This document shows positions 24,492 through 35,101 of a DNA stretch of 64,000 nt, piece after piece. Under the pieces are notes generated by a model, which had not been told where the DNA came from, made no database searches, and saw only the letters and a list, made by a program, of their open reading frames with translations. This DNA comes from Adiantum capillus-veneris (Eukaryota > Streptophyta > Polypodiopsida > Polypodiales > Pteridaceae): the NCBI GenBank assembly GCA_014529385.2, contig CM043956.1, forward strand, positions 91,218,721 to 91,282,720, written 5' to 3'. How positions within the stretch are numbered: the first letter of the stretch is position 1; every line of letters begins with the position of its first letter. Position numbers and translations under genes: made by a program.

Positions 24492-25450
24492 TGGGTATTG
24501 AGCCTCAACAACACACTGTATTCATTATAGTGCCTAGGACCCTTGTTATCCTAGTGAATCTCCTGTGATTGCTAGTCACTAAAGACCAGTCTTCCAACCA
24601 CAAGACCAAATGCGTGTTTGAATGAGCTAAAGTGCACAAAATGGAACCAACCTCACTAAGTAGGTAGGCAATACCATAAAAAAGACCCTTCCTATGGTCT
24701 CAAACTTCTAAACTAATACATAGATAGAAAATGATTATTAATAGTAGCCTATTTTGAGCAGTTAGGTTTCAACATTTAATACACTCTATAAAATTTTCCA
24801 AGGGAGCTCTATCTTCTCCTATGCTCAGAACTCAAAACATGAGTTAAAGTGAACACCATGTGTTAAACTACAAGAGGATTGGCCACGTCAAAAACATAGA
24901 AACTATGCGAGAAACTTATGATGATTCAAAGAGTTTTCACTTGTGATTGCAATGCAAGACACGGATTCTCAATAACACTTCAGACGAGGGACATATAAGC
25001 ACGGGGGTCAAGAAGCTAGAAGGATATGCTTGGAACCAGTGTACACTCACTTTCATTATCTAAAAATTTGTTACAAACTTACAAAAATTGGCTTGTACAT
25101 CTTACAAGCTGGAAGCTCATGGCGCCACTCTACTCAAATATATACTTGCATACATCCGTTAAATTAAATAAAGGACAAAATTGTGGAATTCGCTTTGCTA
25201 TGTGAGACAAAATTTACATCTTTGGATTTCGCATTGAGTGGCTTCTGTTAGCTCAATAGCTAATAGTCCTTGCAAACGGTCCTCATCTTCTTGCCGCTTT
25301 TGCGTGCGTGTGTGTGTGTGTGGCCATCGTGGCATGCGGATGATCAGCCTACAAAAAACTTTGGTGCACTCCATCTAGTTTGAACAGCGCTGCAGGTGGA
25401 AGAGCGATAAAGTGACAGGAGTTGAGATAGGCAACATCTCTTCCAAGGGA
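24491..25450. other. no gene recognised
   Basis: Ordinary-composition non-coding DNA with a short TG run at 25303-25322. No coding or structural feature is supported. Confidence 0.4.
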
Positions 25451-25467
25451 GGGGGGGGGGGGGGGGG
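25451..25467. repeat. poly-G tract
   Basis: Seventeen consecutive G residues. Proline-rich minus-strand frames across it are artefacts of the homopolymer. Confidence 0.95.
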
Positions 25468-25723
25468 TCGGAACAAATTTGGCGGGCTCGGAGGACGAGC
25501 TCCTCCCATGCAAAACGAACACCCCTCTGGGAGAGTTTTCCACCGCCTGGTCTGAACCCAGCCATTGAAACCAAAATCTTGGCCTTTCCAATGTCTAAGC
25601 GTTTTCATTGCCGATACCTCAAGAAATTTTCACTTGCCTTCAGAGAAATTTTATTATTTCTTCAGGCTTGACGTAACTTTCCGTCTTTTGGCCTGCCTGC
25701 GTCTGCGCGCTGAATTCGTTCAG

Positions 25724-25832
<109 letters not shown>

Positions 25833-26467
25833 AGGTGCAGGCGATGGCAACTATTACAGGGAAGTGCTCTTCCTTTATGTTTTGATCAGCCCGTGTGCGG
25901 CACAACATCTCTACCTAATTGCGTGGTACCAAACTGACAGTCCATACATTCAAGTGCCTCTGAGTATCAGGCCACAATGTGTCAAAGGCACTCAACATTG
26001 GGCAGGATTGTTACTCAACACGGTGGTGGAGTCCACAGGGTAGAGGGTTGGGTAGCTCGGGATAGGGCAGGGGGAGGGAAATGTAGGTAGCACTTAACAT
26101 AGGGGTGCTCAAAGAATATCGTATGCACATAGAGAGAAAGCGAGCCATACACAAAGTTGCATGGCAGAGGGTAAGCCCCAGGGCTTTATTTGTCAGAGCA
26201 GGCATGGGGCACTAAGTGAGGGCTCTCCAATGGTACCTTTAGAGGGCCTATGGCATAGTAACAGGGAATGGCCCTTTTCAGGTTGCCGTTTCCTGTTCCC
26301 AATCTAGCTTCCCATTCCGAAACCCCGTTCCGTGTTTCAAACGTGAGTGAATGGCATTTTATACCAGTTGCTGTTCCCCGTTCTGTTTTGCCGTTCCTGG
26401 TAACTATGGCCTATGGGGAAGCTTTCTTAGAGCCACCACATTGATGAGGATGATTAGGGGCTTGATT

Positions 26468-26838
26468 TGTCACAAGTTGGTGACGTGGCACATCAGAATT
26501 GCTGATGTGGCATGGTTGTACGAACACATCACAAAACATGGAGGATGATGATGTGGCAGTGTATGGACTTCCGAGAATTGCGGATCAGCTTTTGGGCGTC
26601 AAAGATTACCAGGAAGCTTTTGGGCAGCAGAGTCTTTCATAGCAGTGCTTTAAGGCCAAGAGTGTTTAAACATGTAAAGGGGGCTCTCTCTCGGGCATTC
26701 CGGTTTGTAGGAAGCGGAGCACAACCCCATTGTTTTATGTTGATTGAAGTAAGAGAAAAGAAATACCAAAAGGGGCACCAAGGTTTCAGGGCAAGTGCTG
26801 TCTGGGAGTGAAATTTTACCAGTTCGTGTCTCTCGCGT

Positions 26839-26887
<49 letters not shown>

Positions 26888-26934
26888 GATAGTTTCCTAC
26901 GACGTTAAAACTCTCTTCTTCTTCTTCTTCTTCT

Positions 26935-26986
<52 letters not shown>

Positions 26987-27048
26987 GAAGTGCCAAAAGG
27001 CTGCTCTAGTGTGTTCTTTCAATTGGCACGTGGTGCCCTTCCGTTGGA
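26468..27048 (+). mobile_element. family D LTR, plus orientation, with two microsatellites
   Basis: It starts TGTCACAAGTTGG and ends near GGCACGTGGTGCCCTTCC, just before a primer site. It shares with the D copies at 46053, 49139 and 51740 the core AATACCAAAAGGGGCACCAAGG (26763 onward) and the terminal TTGGCACGTGGTGCCC. A (CT)n run (26842-26885) and a (CTT)n(CT)n run (26911-26983) lie between these two conserved parts, where the other copies carry short or long GA/CT runs. Confidence 0.75.
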
Positions 27049-27049
27049 G

Positions 27050-27061
27050 TGATATCAGAGC
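27050..27061 (+). other. primer-binding site of the plus-strand D element
   Basis: TGATATCAGAGC matches TGGTATCAGAGC at 11 of 12 positions and directly follows the D LTR. It sets the element's orientation and indicates initiator-Met tRNA priming. Confidence 0.75.
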
Positions 27062-28130
27062 TTCAGGCGTTTGCTCTTTTGAGATCACACCGATCCCTTC
27101 TAGAATAGACCAGACAAGATGGTGCTTCTTGATTTGACAGGGTATTTGCAGTTTCTCCTCAACGAACTTTGCGACATATTCTTGAAGCATCCTCAATAGA
27201 ACCTCCCCATTCTGTAGAGCTTTTAGCAGTTTTTGAACGACACATTGTCACCTCTGTTGCCCGAGGCTTTTTCTCTGGCACTAGAAAGCACAAGGGGCTC
27301 CCCTCGACAACTACACAGTCTTCTCTTCTGACGAGTGGAGTTTTCAGGAACATGGTCCCACCATTTGATTTCTACCTTTACAACCGCCATTGCCACCACC
27401 TCCCCTACCGCCACCTCGCTATAACGGTTGGATCCCGTATGCCTACCCCTATTATCCAGCTCTGGGACTTGCACCCGCATCAACCCAAGGACTTCAAGGA
27501 TGGTGGATGATAGATCTAGAGTAGTACTTTTCACCTTTTCGGTTGAAAGATCGGAAGAAAGCTTTACAGTTTCTGCAGTAGTTCGACAACCTTGGGGAAC
27601 TAAAATGAAGAATCAAAGATCTCTCGAGCCGTTGCTTTTCTCAAAGACAATGCGATGTAGTGGTGGAGTTCTATAGCTACCAAGCCTCATGCTCCAAGGA
27701 CTTGGCAATCTTTCAAGAATATTTTTGTCTGGACTTACATAATATCCGCATTCAAAGTGCAGATTCTAGCAGAATGGGGCAACTTGAAAATGCTAGCCAC
27801 AGAAACTATGGAAGATTACAACCAGAAGTTCATAGACATCTATCTTCTGGTGTCTTTCTTCAAGTTGATAATCTTGGAGGACCAGTTTAAGTGAAATTGA
27901 ATGTGATTTGGTGATCCTCTCATCATAATCTCAACTACGAAAACAAGCAATTTCCAAGCACGATAGGAAAGAGGGTTTATGACTTTGCTGTTACGAACGC
28001 TCTTAGACTTTCAGTCACCCTTGAAAGAGGGTTGGTGATTCTCCACAAACGCTTTTCATGTGAAAAGCATTTGTAACTCTCCTCACGAACTCTCACAGCC
28101 AGAGGTTTTGCACCTTCCCATGTACTAGTC
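27062..28130 (+). pseudogene. degenerate gypsy gag of the D element
   Basis: No single frame is open. A gag-like reading is spread over frames between about 27540 and 27900: 'SIATKPHAPRTWQSFK', then 'MLATETMEDYNQKFID', 'FKLIILEDQF'. The minus-strand D internal region near 51300-51480 has a parallel reading (ATKQRTPSTWQAFK, ETLADYNLKFLD), which supports the identity. Frameshifts and stops are numerous. Confidence 0.6.
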
Positions 28131-28351
28131 AAACGACATGATACAGTGGATTATGAAGAGTATGATTTTCGATGCAGATGCAGATATTATTATTGATGAA
28201 TTTTTCAATTCATTAACTTCTCTGAATCAATTGATGAAGACAAAGATGATTTCAAGCAAGAAGTTTTTCGAGTGATACTTCATTACTAGACAAAGATAAG
28301 GACATATTTGCGAATTCCAAGTTTGAAGACGACCATGCTTTCTTTGATTCT

Positions 28352-28718
28352 TTGCTGGATGACGATATGCCAATTGCAAGTCATGAAGTGACAGTTCCTG
28401 AAGATGATTCTGAAGAATTTTGGGATTCATTATTGGAAGATGATTATACTCTCAAGCCAAAATCCTCTCTAGTGATTCATAAAGTTGAAGTTACCCCATC
28501 TGAAGAGTATCTTGAGAAGATTTCCTCTTCCCCAAATATCTGGCAGTTATTGGAAGATTTTGAACCAAAACTCTTACATCGCATGAAGAATTTTGAAGAT
28601 CAACCTCTTGTTGCAGTTAACCTGATTAAGCCAGATTCCTCTAAAAAGTCTTGGAATAATGCAAGGACATGGGATTTAGCTGTCCAAGCAAAAAGGTTTC
28701 GCAAGAAGCGAAGGCTCA
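28352..28718 (+). pseudogene. acidic ORF near a retroelement 3' end, split by insertion of family B
   Basis: From the ATG at 28352 the frame is strongly acidic (EDDSEEFWDSLLEDDY near its start) and becomes basic towards 28710 (AKRFRKKR). At 28719 a family B element interrupts it. On the other side of that element, from 32912, the same frame continues about 33 more codons to a TGA near 33009, just ahead of a polypurine tract and an LTR start. The product is not a domain I recognise. Its place suggests the tail of a retroelement polyprotein. Confidence 0.5.
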
Positions 28719-29853
28719 TGTTAGGTGCAGCGAAATGAATGTTTGCGCTTTGCTCAAGTTGAGTGCTCCGAACTGTGCTCAAGGTTCCTTTTGTTCTAAT
28801 GGAAGGGAGAGCCTTCCGTTCTTAATGAGAGAATGCTATGATCACAAACAAAGTGAATGGACACTTTGCGTGCAAGTGTATGAGACTGAGAGATAGAGAG
28901 AGAAGAGAGATACGACACCAGAGACGTTGTAAAACCCTCCTCCGAAGGTCCCACTCTTGTCGACGAGAGTGGTCTACTTATGATTGCACAATCTGGTACA
29001 AATGGTATGCATAAAACTGATGCAAGTCTAGGCTATGTGGACGGTGATGACGAAACCGACCTAAGGGTTGAAATCTGCAATCTTTTATTTGCTGTCCAAA
29101 AACGCTATGGGCTGAAATCTACGACTAGTCCAAAAACGTTGATTTGGGGGGCTGTTTTTGTGGTTCTTTGACGCTGAAAATCTGCAGGTTTAGGGTTGAG
29201 AACTGAGGTTCTTCATGGCTGAAAACTGAGGTCTTTACCGGGCTGAATTTGCTACACTTTAGGTGAAAATTACCGGTCTTAATCTGCAGCTACATTCCAA
29301 AAACGCCAGGGGATCTGATGATAAAAAACGCTAGCAGTTGTGGTCCTTGCAAAAACGCTAGGTGCTGGGTACTGTTGGCGATGTAGATCTGATGCAAAAA
29401 CCCCCTGCTGGGGATGCTGTGCAAAAACACTAGGTGAGGGAATCTGTTGCTTGGAGCGGAAAGTCCACCAAGGTTCTTGTGAGAAGTTGCCTGCTGAGCT
29501 TGGCTCCTGTTGCCTCTTCTGCCAATTAGTTTTTCTTATATATTTTCTTACCCAAATTGCCCTATCTACTTTTGTTGGAAAGTCACTTAAATTAATAAGT
29601 GAAAAATGCCAAAAATAGGTAAAATAGGCTAAATGCACTGGAAAATTCCCCTGATTTTGATGGGAATACTGATGATCATGCTGTGTGCAACGAGAGGATA
29701 TGCATCTATACTAAGTGACTGGGCATGCACGGTCTACGAATAGACTCACAAAAAGTGCCAGATCACTTCTAATCTAGACTGACTGGACTGACTGAACGCT
29801 TGTCGTGTTGTAGCTTGTCCATGGACACATAGGGTTGGATGTGTCACGTGACA
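28719..29853 (-). repeat. family B copy 1, left LTR (3' LTR)
   Basis: 1135 bp, TGTTAGG...CGTGACA. It matches the right LTR (31754-32911) and the two LTRs of copy 2 along its whole length. A minus-strand TATATAAG lies at 29535-29544. The short motif AAAACGCTAGG recurs several times between 29300 and 29440. Confidence 0.9.
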
Positions 29854-30036
29854 TCCCCTCCTTTTCAAAGTGAGGTATTGGTACCGAATTGTATGGCGTC
29901 GAGGGAGATCGCCAATAACATCCGGAATCCTGGAAGGGACTCTTCGCCGGCCCACTTTGATGTGTGGGTCGTGCGGTACTTGAACTTCATAGAGGTCTGC
30001 AATGCTTGCTTCTTTGGGCCGCGCCGAAAGCGACAC
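29746..30036 (-). CDS. conserved frame at the 3' end of family B, extends into the LTR
   Basis: A minus-strand frame containing DLYEVQVPHDPHIKVGRRR, IPDVIGDLPRRHT and YQYLTLKRRG. Copy 2 has the same reading at 42050-42316 with mostly conservative changes, so the frame has been kept between the copies or the copies are young. It crosses the polypurine tract and ends inside the LTR, which is unusual for a real coding region. A competing frame over the same DNA (29865-30212) is also open in both copies, so which is translated is not settled. Confidence 0.35.
   Translation of the reverse strand: MSLSARPKEASIADLYEVQVPHDPHIKVGRRRVPSRIPDVIGDLPRRHTIRYQYLTLKRRGCHVTHPTLCVHGQATTRQAFSQSSQSRLEVIWHFL
29854..29878 (-). 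other. polypurine tract (complement) of family B copy 1
   Basis: TCCCCTCCTTTTCAAAGTGAGG follows the left LTR directly. On the minus strand it is a purine-rich run next to the LTR start. The same sequence follows the left LTR of copy 2 at 42134. Confidence 0.75.
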
Positions 30037-30096
30037 AAAGTCTTCTGTGGCTCCTTCGATGCTTCAACTTCATCGAGAGTCATGCTTCTTTCTTCT

Positions 30097-30501
30097 TCAA
30101 GAATTTCCATGGCTGAAAATTCCTGAAACCACTTCCAACACAAAAATATGAACATACCTATTCCATGTAAAGTGACTGGAAAAAATCTTGTCTTCCTCAA
30201 AGACTGTGGCAATCAACTGTGGCAATTCACAACGAAAATGCCCATGCTTGGTGCTCATACTTTCATGTGCTCGTTCTACGAATGTGTCGTGCCAAGGAAG
30301 AGACATGGAATGTGACTTCCTTGAAAGCATACTTTTCAGCTTTTCATGAACAATCCGCTTACATTCGTGCTCATTCATGAGTGAAACGTGCTTAACGTAC
30401 AATATGTCATGCCTAGTAAAAGGGATCACATAAAGACACTGACTAAAATACAGGAAACGATCACGAATGAAACACTCGAACAATGCGTGCGTATCAATCA
30501 T
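30097..30501 (-). CDS. family B second ORF, unknown function
   Basis: 134 codons on the minus strand starting at ATGATTGATACG (30501). The start overlaps the end of the longer family B frame as ATGA, one base out of phase. The product includes MIDTHALFECFIRDRFLYFS, FTRHDILYVKH, SMSLPWHDTF and KHGHFRCELPQLIA, with no domain I recognise. Copy 2 keeps the same start and most residues at 42659-42865 and 42415-42738 but is frameshifted. Near its end copy 1 lacks about 110 bp that copy 2 has. Confidence 0.5.
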   Translation of the reverse strand: MIDTHALFECFIRDRFLYFSQCLYVIPFTRHDILYVKHVSLMNEHECKRIVHEKLKSMLSRKSHSMSLPWHDTFVERAHESMSTKHGHFRCELPQLIATVFEEDKIFSSHFTWNRYVHIFVLEVVSGIFSHGNS

Positions 30502-30593
30502 GCGAACACATAATACTTCCTGTGAGGGTTCTTTGGACCTAGGCTCGAGGCCAAGATCGGTTCTTCCTGAATGATCGAATCGTGCTGTGGGGG

Positions 30594-31253
30594 TTATTTG
30601 GACCTCGCCTCGAAAGCCAAGATCAGTTCTTCGTGATTGATCGAATCTACAACGAGGTTGGCTTCGCTAGAAAAAGCATCAACTAACTCATCATCCTTGT
30701 GAACAATCATGTCATCTTCATGCAACTCATCATGCTTGTGAGAAATCACATCTTGATCATGTAAATCATCATGCTTGTGAGAAATCACATCTTGATCATG
30801 CAAATCGTCATGCTTGTCATTGTCATCCAAATCATCGTGCAAATCCTGTGTGTCATGCTTTGGAGAAGAAGAGACTGAGAGAGTCTCCTTTTCCTGATCC
30901 TGTTGCATTTGTGCCTGCATTTGAGAAAAGAGTCGCAACATCTCTTGCATTCTTGCTTTGGTCTCGCGATCAAATTTGGCTTGACCTTCTTTTTCTTCCA
31001 AGTCGTACTGACGTTCTATGGCTTCCATTCTTGCATCGAATTCACGATCTATGGCTGCCCTTCTTTCTTCGTAGTCGAACTTCCTATCCATAAACAACTG
31101 CGGCAACTCCTTCATAGGAGTTAGTGCAATCCTTGTTGTAGATAGGGAATGGGGAGGGTCGGAAAAACCTCCTGGTGGGGAAAGTTCTTCTTCGCCTCTC
31201 TCATGCTCATCACCTCCGAGCAAAGTATCCATTCCGCTTCGAGTGATGACCAT
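30594..31253 (-). CDS. family B first ORF: coiled-coil protein with acidic Asp/His repeats
   Basis: 219 codons on the minus strand from ATG at 31253 (MVITRSGMDTLL, a start common in plant gypsy gag proteins). Residues ~55-125 are a charged heptad-like region rich in Arg, Glu, Met and Gln (REFDARMEAIERQYDLEEKE), probably coiled coil. Residues ~140-190 are repeats of the type KHDDLHDQDVIS and DDNDKHDDL. No zinc knuckle or capsid domain is seen. A TAA at 30594 ends the frame, but the same frame continues with readable, conserved sequence to a TGA near 30500 (…YYVFA), where the second ORF starts. It is probably the element's structural protein; function is inferred only from position after the primer site. 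Confidence 0.6.
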   Translation of the reverse strand: MVITRSGMDTLLGGDEHERGEEELSPPGGFSDPPHSLSTTRIALTPMKELPQLFMDRKFDYEERRAAIDREFDARMEAIERQYDLEEKEGQAKFDRETKARMQEMLRLFSQMQAQMQQDQEKETLSVSSSPKHDTQDLHDDLDDNDKHDDLHDQDVISHKHDDLHDQDVISHKHDELHEDDMIVHKDDELVDAFSSEANLVVDSINHEELILAFEARSK

Positions 31254-31263
31254 TCTAAAGTGG

Positions 31264-31440
31264 TGGGTTCTTGTGGTCTTGGGTTCTTAAGTTCACGAGG
31301 AACTTGGGTTCTTGCGGGTCTTGGGTTCTTAAGTTCACGAGGAACTTGGGTTCTTGGGGGTCTTGGTTCTTGGGTTCTTGACGTTCTTGAGGTTTTCTTT
31401 CGCTTGCAAACCGCGTTTGAGAAGGATCTTCTCTTCACCT
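31264..31440 (-). repeat. 42-bp tandem duplication in the family B leader
   Basis: The segment around GTTCTTAAGTTCACGAGG occurs twice at a spacing of 42 bp (near 31285 and 31327), with extra 'GGGTTCTTG' units after it. Copy 2 has fewer units at 43755-43850. It lies between the primer site and the first ORF. Confidence 0.7.
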
Positions 31441-31753
31441 GAGTTCTACTCCTTTCCGTGGGCGCACCCCTTGGCGGCCTTGCGCTCACACCAAGGTTGC
31501 TTTTTCCCACCTCACATCGATTGGCCGGCCGCTAAGTGCACGGTCCGCTCTCAATGAGTGAAAAGGGACACAAGGGGAGGCTGGACAAGCCCTTCTTTCT
31601 TGGGATTCCTGTCACTCTTCAAAAACACGATTAGGAATCAACACGCCCAAGCGAACTTGGGTTCGTGCGACCGCAACAAGCAAAAAAAATTCTTGTGATT
31701 CTTGTGGTTCTTTCCTTGAGTGATACAGAACACTGCCAAAGCTCTGATACCAA

Positions 31754-32911
31754 TATTAGGTGCAACGGAATGAATGTTTGCGCTTTGCTCAAGATGAGTA
31801 CTCCGAATTGTGCTCAAGGTTCCTTTTGTTCTTATGGAAGGGAGAGCCTTCCGTTCTTAATGAGAGAATGCTATGATCACAAACAAAGTGAATGGACACT
31901 GTGCGTGCAAGTGTATGAGACTGAGAGATAGAGAGAGAAGAGAGATACGACACCAAAGACGTTGTTAAACCCTCCTCTGAAGGCCCCACTCTCATCGGCG
32001 AGAGTGGTCTACTTATGATTGCACAATCTGGTACAAAGGGTATGCATAAGATTGATGCAAGTCTAGGCTATGTCGACGATGACGACGGTGATGACGAAAC
32101 CGACCTAAGGGCTGAAATTTGCAATCTTTTATTCGCTGTCCAAAAACGCTATAGGCTGAAATCTGCGACTAGTCCAAAAATGCTGATTTTGGGTGTTGTT
32201 TCTGTGGTTCTTTGACGCTGAAAATCTGCAGGTTTAGGGCTGAAAACTGAGGTTCTTCATAGCTGAAAACTGAGGTCTTTACCGGGTTGAATCTGCTACA
32301 CTTTAGGTGAAAATTGCCGGTCTTAATCTACTGCTGAAATCCAAAAGCACAAGGGGATCTGATGAAAAAAATCGCTAGCAGTTGTGGTCCTTGCAAAAAC
32401 GCTAGGTGTTGGGTACTGTTGGCGATGCAGATCTGATGCAAAAACGCCAGGCCGGGGATGGTGTGCAAAAACACTAGGTGAGGGAATCTGTTGCTTGGAG
32501 GGGAATGTCCACCAAGGTTCTTGTGAGAAGTTGGCTGCTGAGCTTGGCTCCTGTTGCCTCTTCTGCCAATTAGTTTTGCTTATATATTTTCTTACCCAAA
32601 TTGCCCTATCTACTTTTGTTGGAAATTCACTTAAATTAATACGTGAAAAATGCCAAAAATAGATAAAATAGGCTAAATGCACTGGAAAATTCCCCTGATG
32701 GAATCTGATGGATTCTGATGGGAATACTGATGATCATGTTGTGTGCAACCAGAGGATATGCATCTATACTAAGTGACTGGGCATGCACGGTCTACGAATA
32801 GACTCACAAAAAGTGTCAGATCACTTCTAATCTAGACTGACTGGACTGACTGAACCCTTGTCGTGTTGTAGCTTGTCCACGGACACATAGGGTTGGATGT
32901 GTCACGTGACA
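31754..32911 (-). repeat. family B copy 1, right LTR (5' LTR)
   Basis: 1158 bp, aligned throughout with the left LTR. The first bases read TATTAGG, a G-to-A change from TGTTAGG, and the end is GTCACGTGACA. A minus-strand TATATAAG (32579-32588) is the probable promoter. The primer site complement GCTCTGATACCA lies at 31741-31752. Confidence 0.9.
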
Positions 32912-33024
32912 GTTCAAGACAAAGATTTCCAATAGCTCAAAGATTGAAGATTTCCGAAGATTCAATGCTTTTCCAGAGTTCTATCAACATCAGAAGTCAT
33001 TTCTTTGACACGGGCTCTCATTTT

Positions 33025-33464
33025 AAATGGGAGGGAATGTCACGATTGTGACTATGTTAACAACATTACATCTACTCCTAGTTGCAGATATGTGAAGTGC
33101 CATGCCAAGGAGGACTCCTACGCTTGGATGGTCACACCCATTCGCCCAAAAGACGTCTCTTTGCCAAAAGCCACACTCCTTCGACGATCGGTCACACCCC
33201 TTTGCTTTACGGGTGCGACTCTTCGCCCAATGGTTGCAGCTCTTCGCCGAAAGGATGTGTCTTTACGTCTAAAGTCGCGTCTCTTCACCATGAGACGTGT
33301 CTTCATTTGTCTCTTTGTCTCCTATAGAAGGAGCCCTTGTATCACACATTCAATCAATCAACACAGAGTCTTCTAAGTGTTGTTTCTGAGTTCTGTTCAA
33401 GTTTCTTAAGTCTTAATCATGAGTTTAAGTACTTAATTAAGGATTAGTACCTATAATCCTTACA
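33025..33464 (+). mobile_element. polypurine tract and LTR candidate
   Basis: AAATGGGAGGGAA (33025-33037) followed by TGTCACGATTGTGACTATG at 33038 has the form of a polypurine tract and LTR start on the plus strand. A TATA-like CTCCTATAGAAGGAG lies near 33330. A possible end is CCTTACA at 33464. It follows the acidic ORF that family B split. No partner LTR was seen in the window. Confidence 0.5.
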
Positions 33465-33602
33465 GCTACACTGCTCGTGATGGCACTTTACCATGAAGAT
33501 TTCATGGCGATCGGGACATCCCAGACTGCTGCAGACATCGCAACAGACATCTTCATCATTTGCCTCACATCTTCAGCTTCATGCGGTTTGTTCAGCATCC
33601 GG

Positions 33603-34005
33603 TGGTGAGAGGGGGTGTTAGGTTTACACCATTCTGATGCTTCACATAGGTCTATGGCATACTTGTACGGCTAGTATGTCTCCGGGCTGCCCACCATGTA
33701 TAGGTTGCACATTTGTCCGACGGCCCAGATTTGGAAGAGTCGCTCGCCCAGTATGGACTTTCTTGCGCACTCATATATATGGGGCCAGGGAGGTACTCAT
33801 TTCACATACGTTGTATTGATAGGTCTTATGTCCTGGTAGTTAGGGGGGATTGATCGCCCCCTCTTCCCCACATCTAGCGTTTGTGTTCTCTGTCTCTCTC
33901 TATCTCCTCTCTCACGCTTCTGCACGCGCTCTCACAAGTGCACTCTCACAAGTGCTATACCTTAGGAGTGCCATCCCCTTTACAGGAATATTGTTTGTTC
34001 CGACA
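33603..34005 (+). mobile_element. second polypurine tract and LTR candidate
   Basis: GGTGAGAGGGGG precedes TGTTAGGTTTACACC (33616). A TCATATATATGGGG promoter-like sequence lies near 33770. The segment ends TTCCGACA at 34005, giving a ~390-bp LTR candidate with TG...CA ends, like the 3' LTR of a copia element. It has no partner in the window. Confidence 0.5.
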
Positions 34006-34033
34006 ACTCCTCTCTGGAACTAGAGGATGATGA

Positions 34034-34497
34034 ATAGATTTGCATTGCCCTTGCGAGTTCCGTGCCTAGAGATATTGGCCCCAAAGACTGGCGGCCCTTT
34101 CGGTATTTCTTTTTGTATTAATCAATCATCAAAGTACAAGAGAGCTGTTAGGGTTTCACTCTCAGACTCTGCGTCCTGATGCTCTGAGAAGTGAGGCCCT
34201 CACCACTAATTTAAAGATTACAAGGGATGCCCAAAAGTAGAGCCCCAAAAGCTTGAAAGCAAAAGCAGATTCTCTCTCTCTCTCAATGAGAGTCAGTAAA
34301 AAGCAAGTTCTCTTTTTCTCTCTTTCTCCCAAATCATAGCAAAAAGCTGAGATTTGCGTCGCTCAAAATTTCCAAATTTTTTTTTCACCTCCGCGATTTT
34401 CGAAAATTAGGGTTTCTGGCAGAAATTAGGGTTTGCAAGGGTTTCTCGCAGAAATTAGGGTTTTTGCTGTCCGTAGTCACGTCATCACTTTGTGACA
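34034..34497 (-). repeat. family C left LTR (3' LTR), outer end missing
   Basis: It aligns with 39880-40343 from AATAGATTTGCA to CATCACTTTGTGACA. Differences include indels near the poly-T stretch. The first ~100 bp present in the right LTR are absent here, replaced by unrelated sequence. Confidence 0.9.
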
Positions 34498-34536
34498 TAT
34501 CCCCCTCTTGAAAGCATTGTAATCGACCACGATTAC
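34498..34536 (-). other. polypurine tract and adjacent hairpin of family C
   Basis: TATCCCCCTCTTGAAAG (complement of the polypurine tract) directly follows the LTR, and GTAATCG-acca-CGATTAC (34519-34536) forms a 7-bp perfect stem with a 4-base loop. Related elements at 48622 and 50113 show the same arrangement. Confidence 0.7.
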
Positions 34537-35101
34537 GCTTGCAAAACCGACAAAAACCATAAACCGTCTTAGCAGACACTGATTGTTAGTACCTACGTAC
34601 TAGGAACACACATCTAGCACATGTACAAAATCGACAGTCACATCACACGACATCACAGGACATCACCAGACATCACAGGACATCACATGACATTCAACAT
34701 TCATTTGGATCTTAGAGCATGATTTATCGGCAATGTAGCTAGCAATCACATCTAGGTCCAATCGGGACCTCATCGATGTCCGATTAACTAACCCCTATTG
34801 CAACCATGTCTATTCGAGATCAAGTAGACCAAAATGATGCAGTCATCGTCTATCAGTTCCTGCACTCAAAAGAAGTGAAGAAATAAATCAGTATCATTAT
34901 CAGGAATTCCATTTCATAAAGTCATCTAGCAGAATACTGTCAGCTATCAGTATCCTTGAAGCTCAAAGAGACATCAGTGACTTTAGTATCAAAATTGAGG
35001 CATCTTTTGACAAGGGAGCGGAGTGACTCCCCTCTTGTGCATCCCACTGCACCAGATCTCCGGCCAAGCTGAATTCTGGGCTCCGTTTGGAGTAGACTAT
35101 G

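Larger units (their letters stand above)
28719..32911 (-). mobile_element. family B non-autonomous LTR retrotransposon, copy 1
   Basis: A complete element of 4193 bp reading on the minus strand: LTRs at 28719-29853 and 31754-32911, a polypurine-tract complement after the left LTR, and a TGGTATCAGAGC-type primer site (complement 31741-31752) one base before the right LTR. LTRs begin TGTTAGGTGCAGCG (TATTAGG in the right copy) and end GTCACGTGACA. Flanks are GCTCA (28714-28718) and GTTCA (32912-32916), a 5-bp target duplication with one change. The ~1.9-kb interior has no reverse transcriptase, RNase H, protease or integrase, so mobilisation must have depended on another element. Families C and D use the same primer site. 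Confidence 0.85.

Noticed and set aside
28738-28900. Short plus-strand frame with MNVCALLKLSAPNCAQGSF repeated at 31769, 40999 and 44219
   Set aside because: It lies in the family B LTR start and is repeated simply because there are four LTRs; it is antisense to element transcription.
29839-30126. Plus-strand frame conserved at 29839 and 42116
   Set aside because: Conserved only because the whole B element is duplicated; it opposes the orientation set by primer site and polypurine tract.
26468-33464. Reading the LTRs at 26468 and 33038 as the two ends of one element
   Set aside because: Beyond the initial TGTCAC the two LTR starts differ and the second lacks the D core, so they are not a pair.
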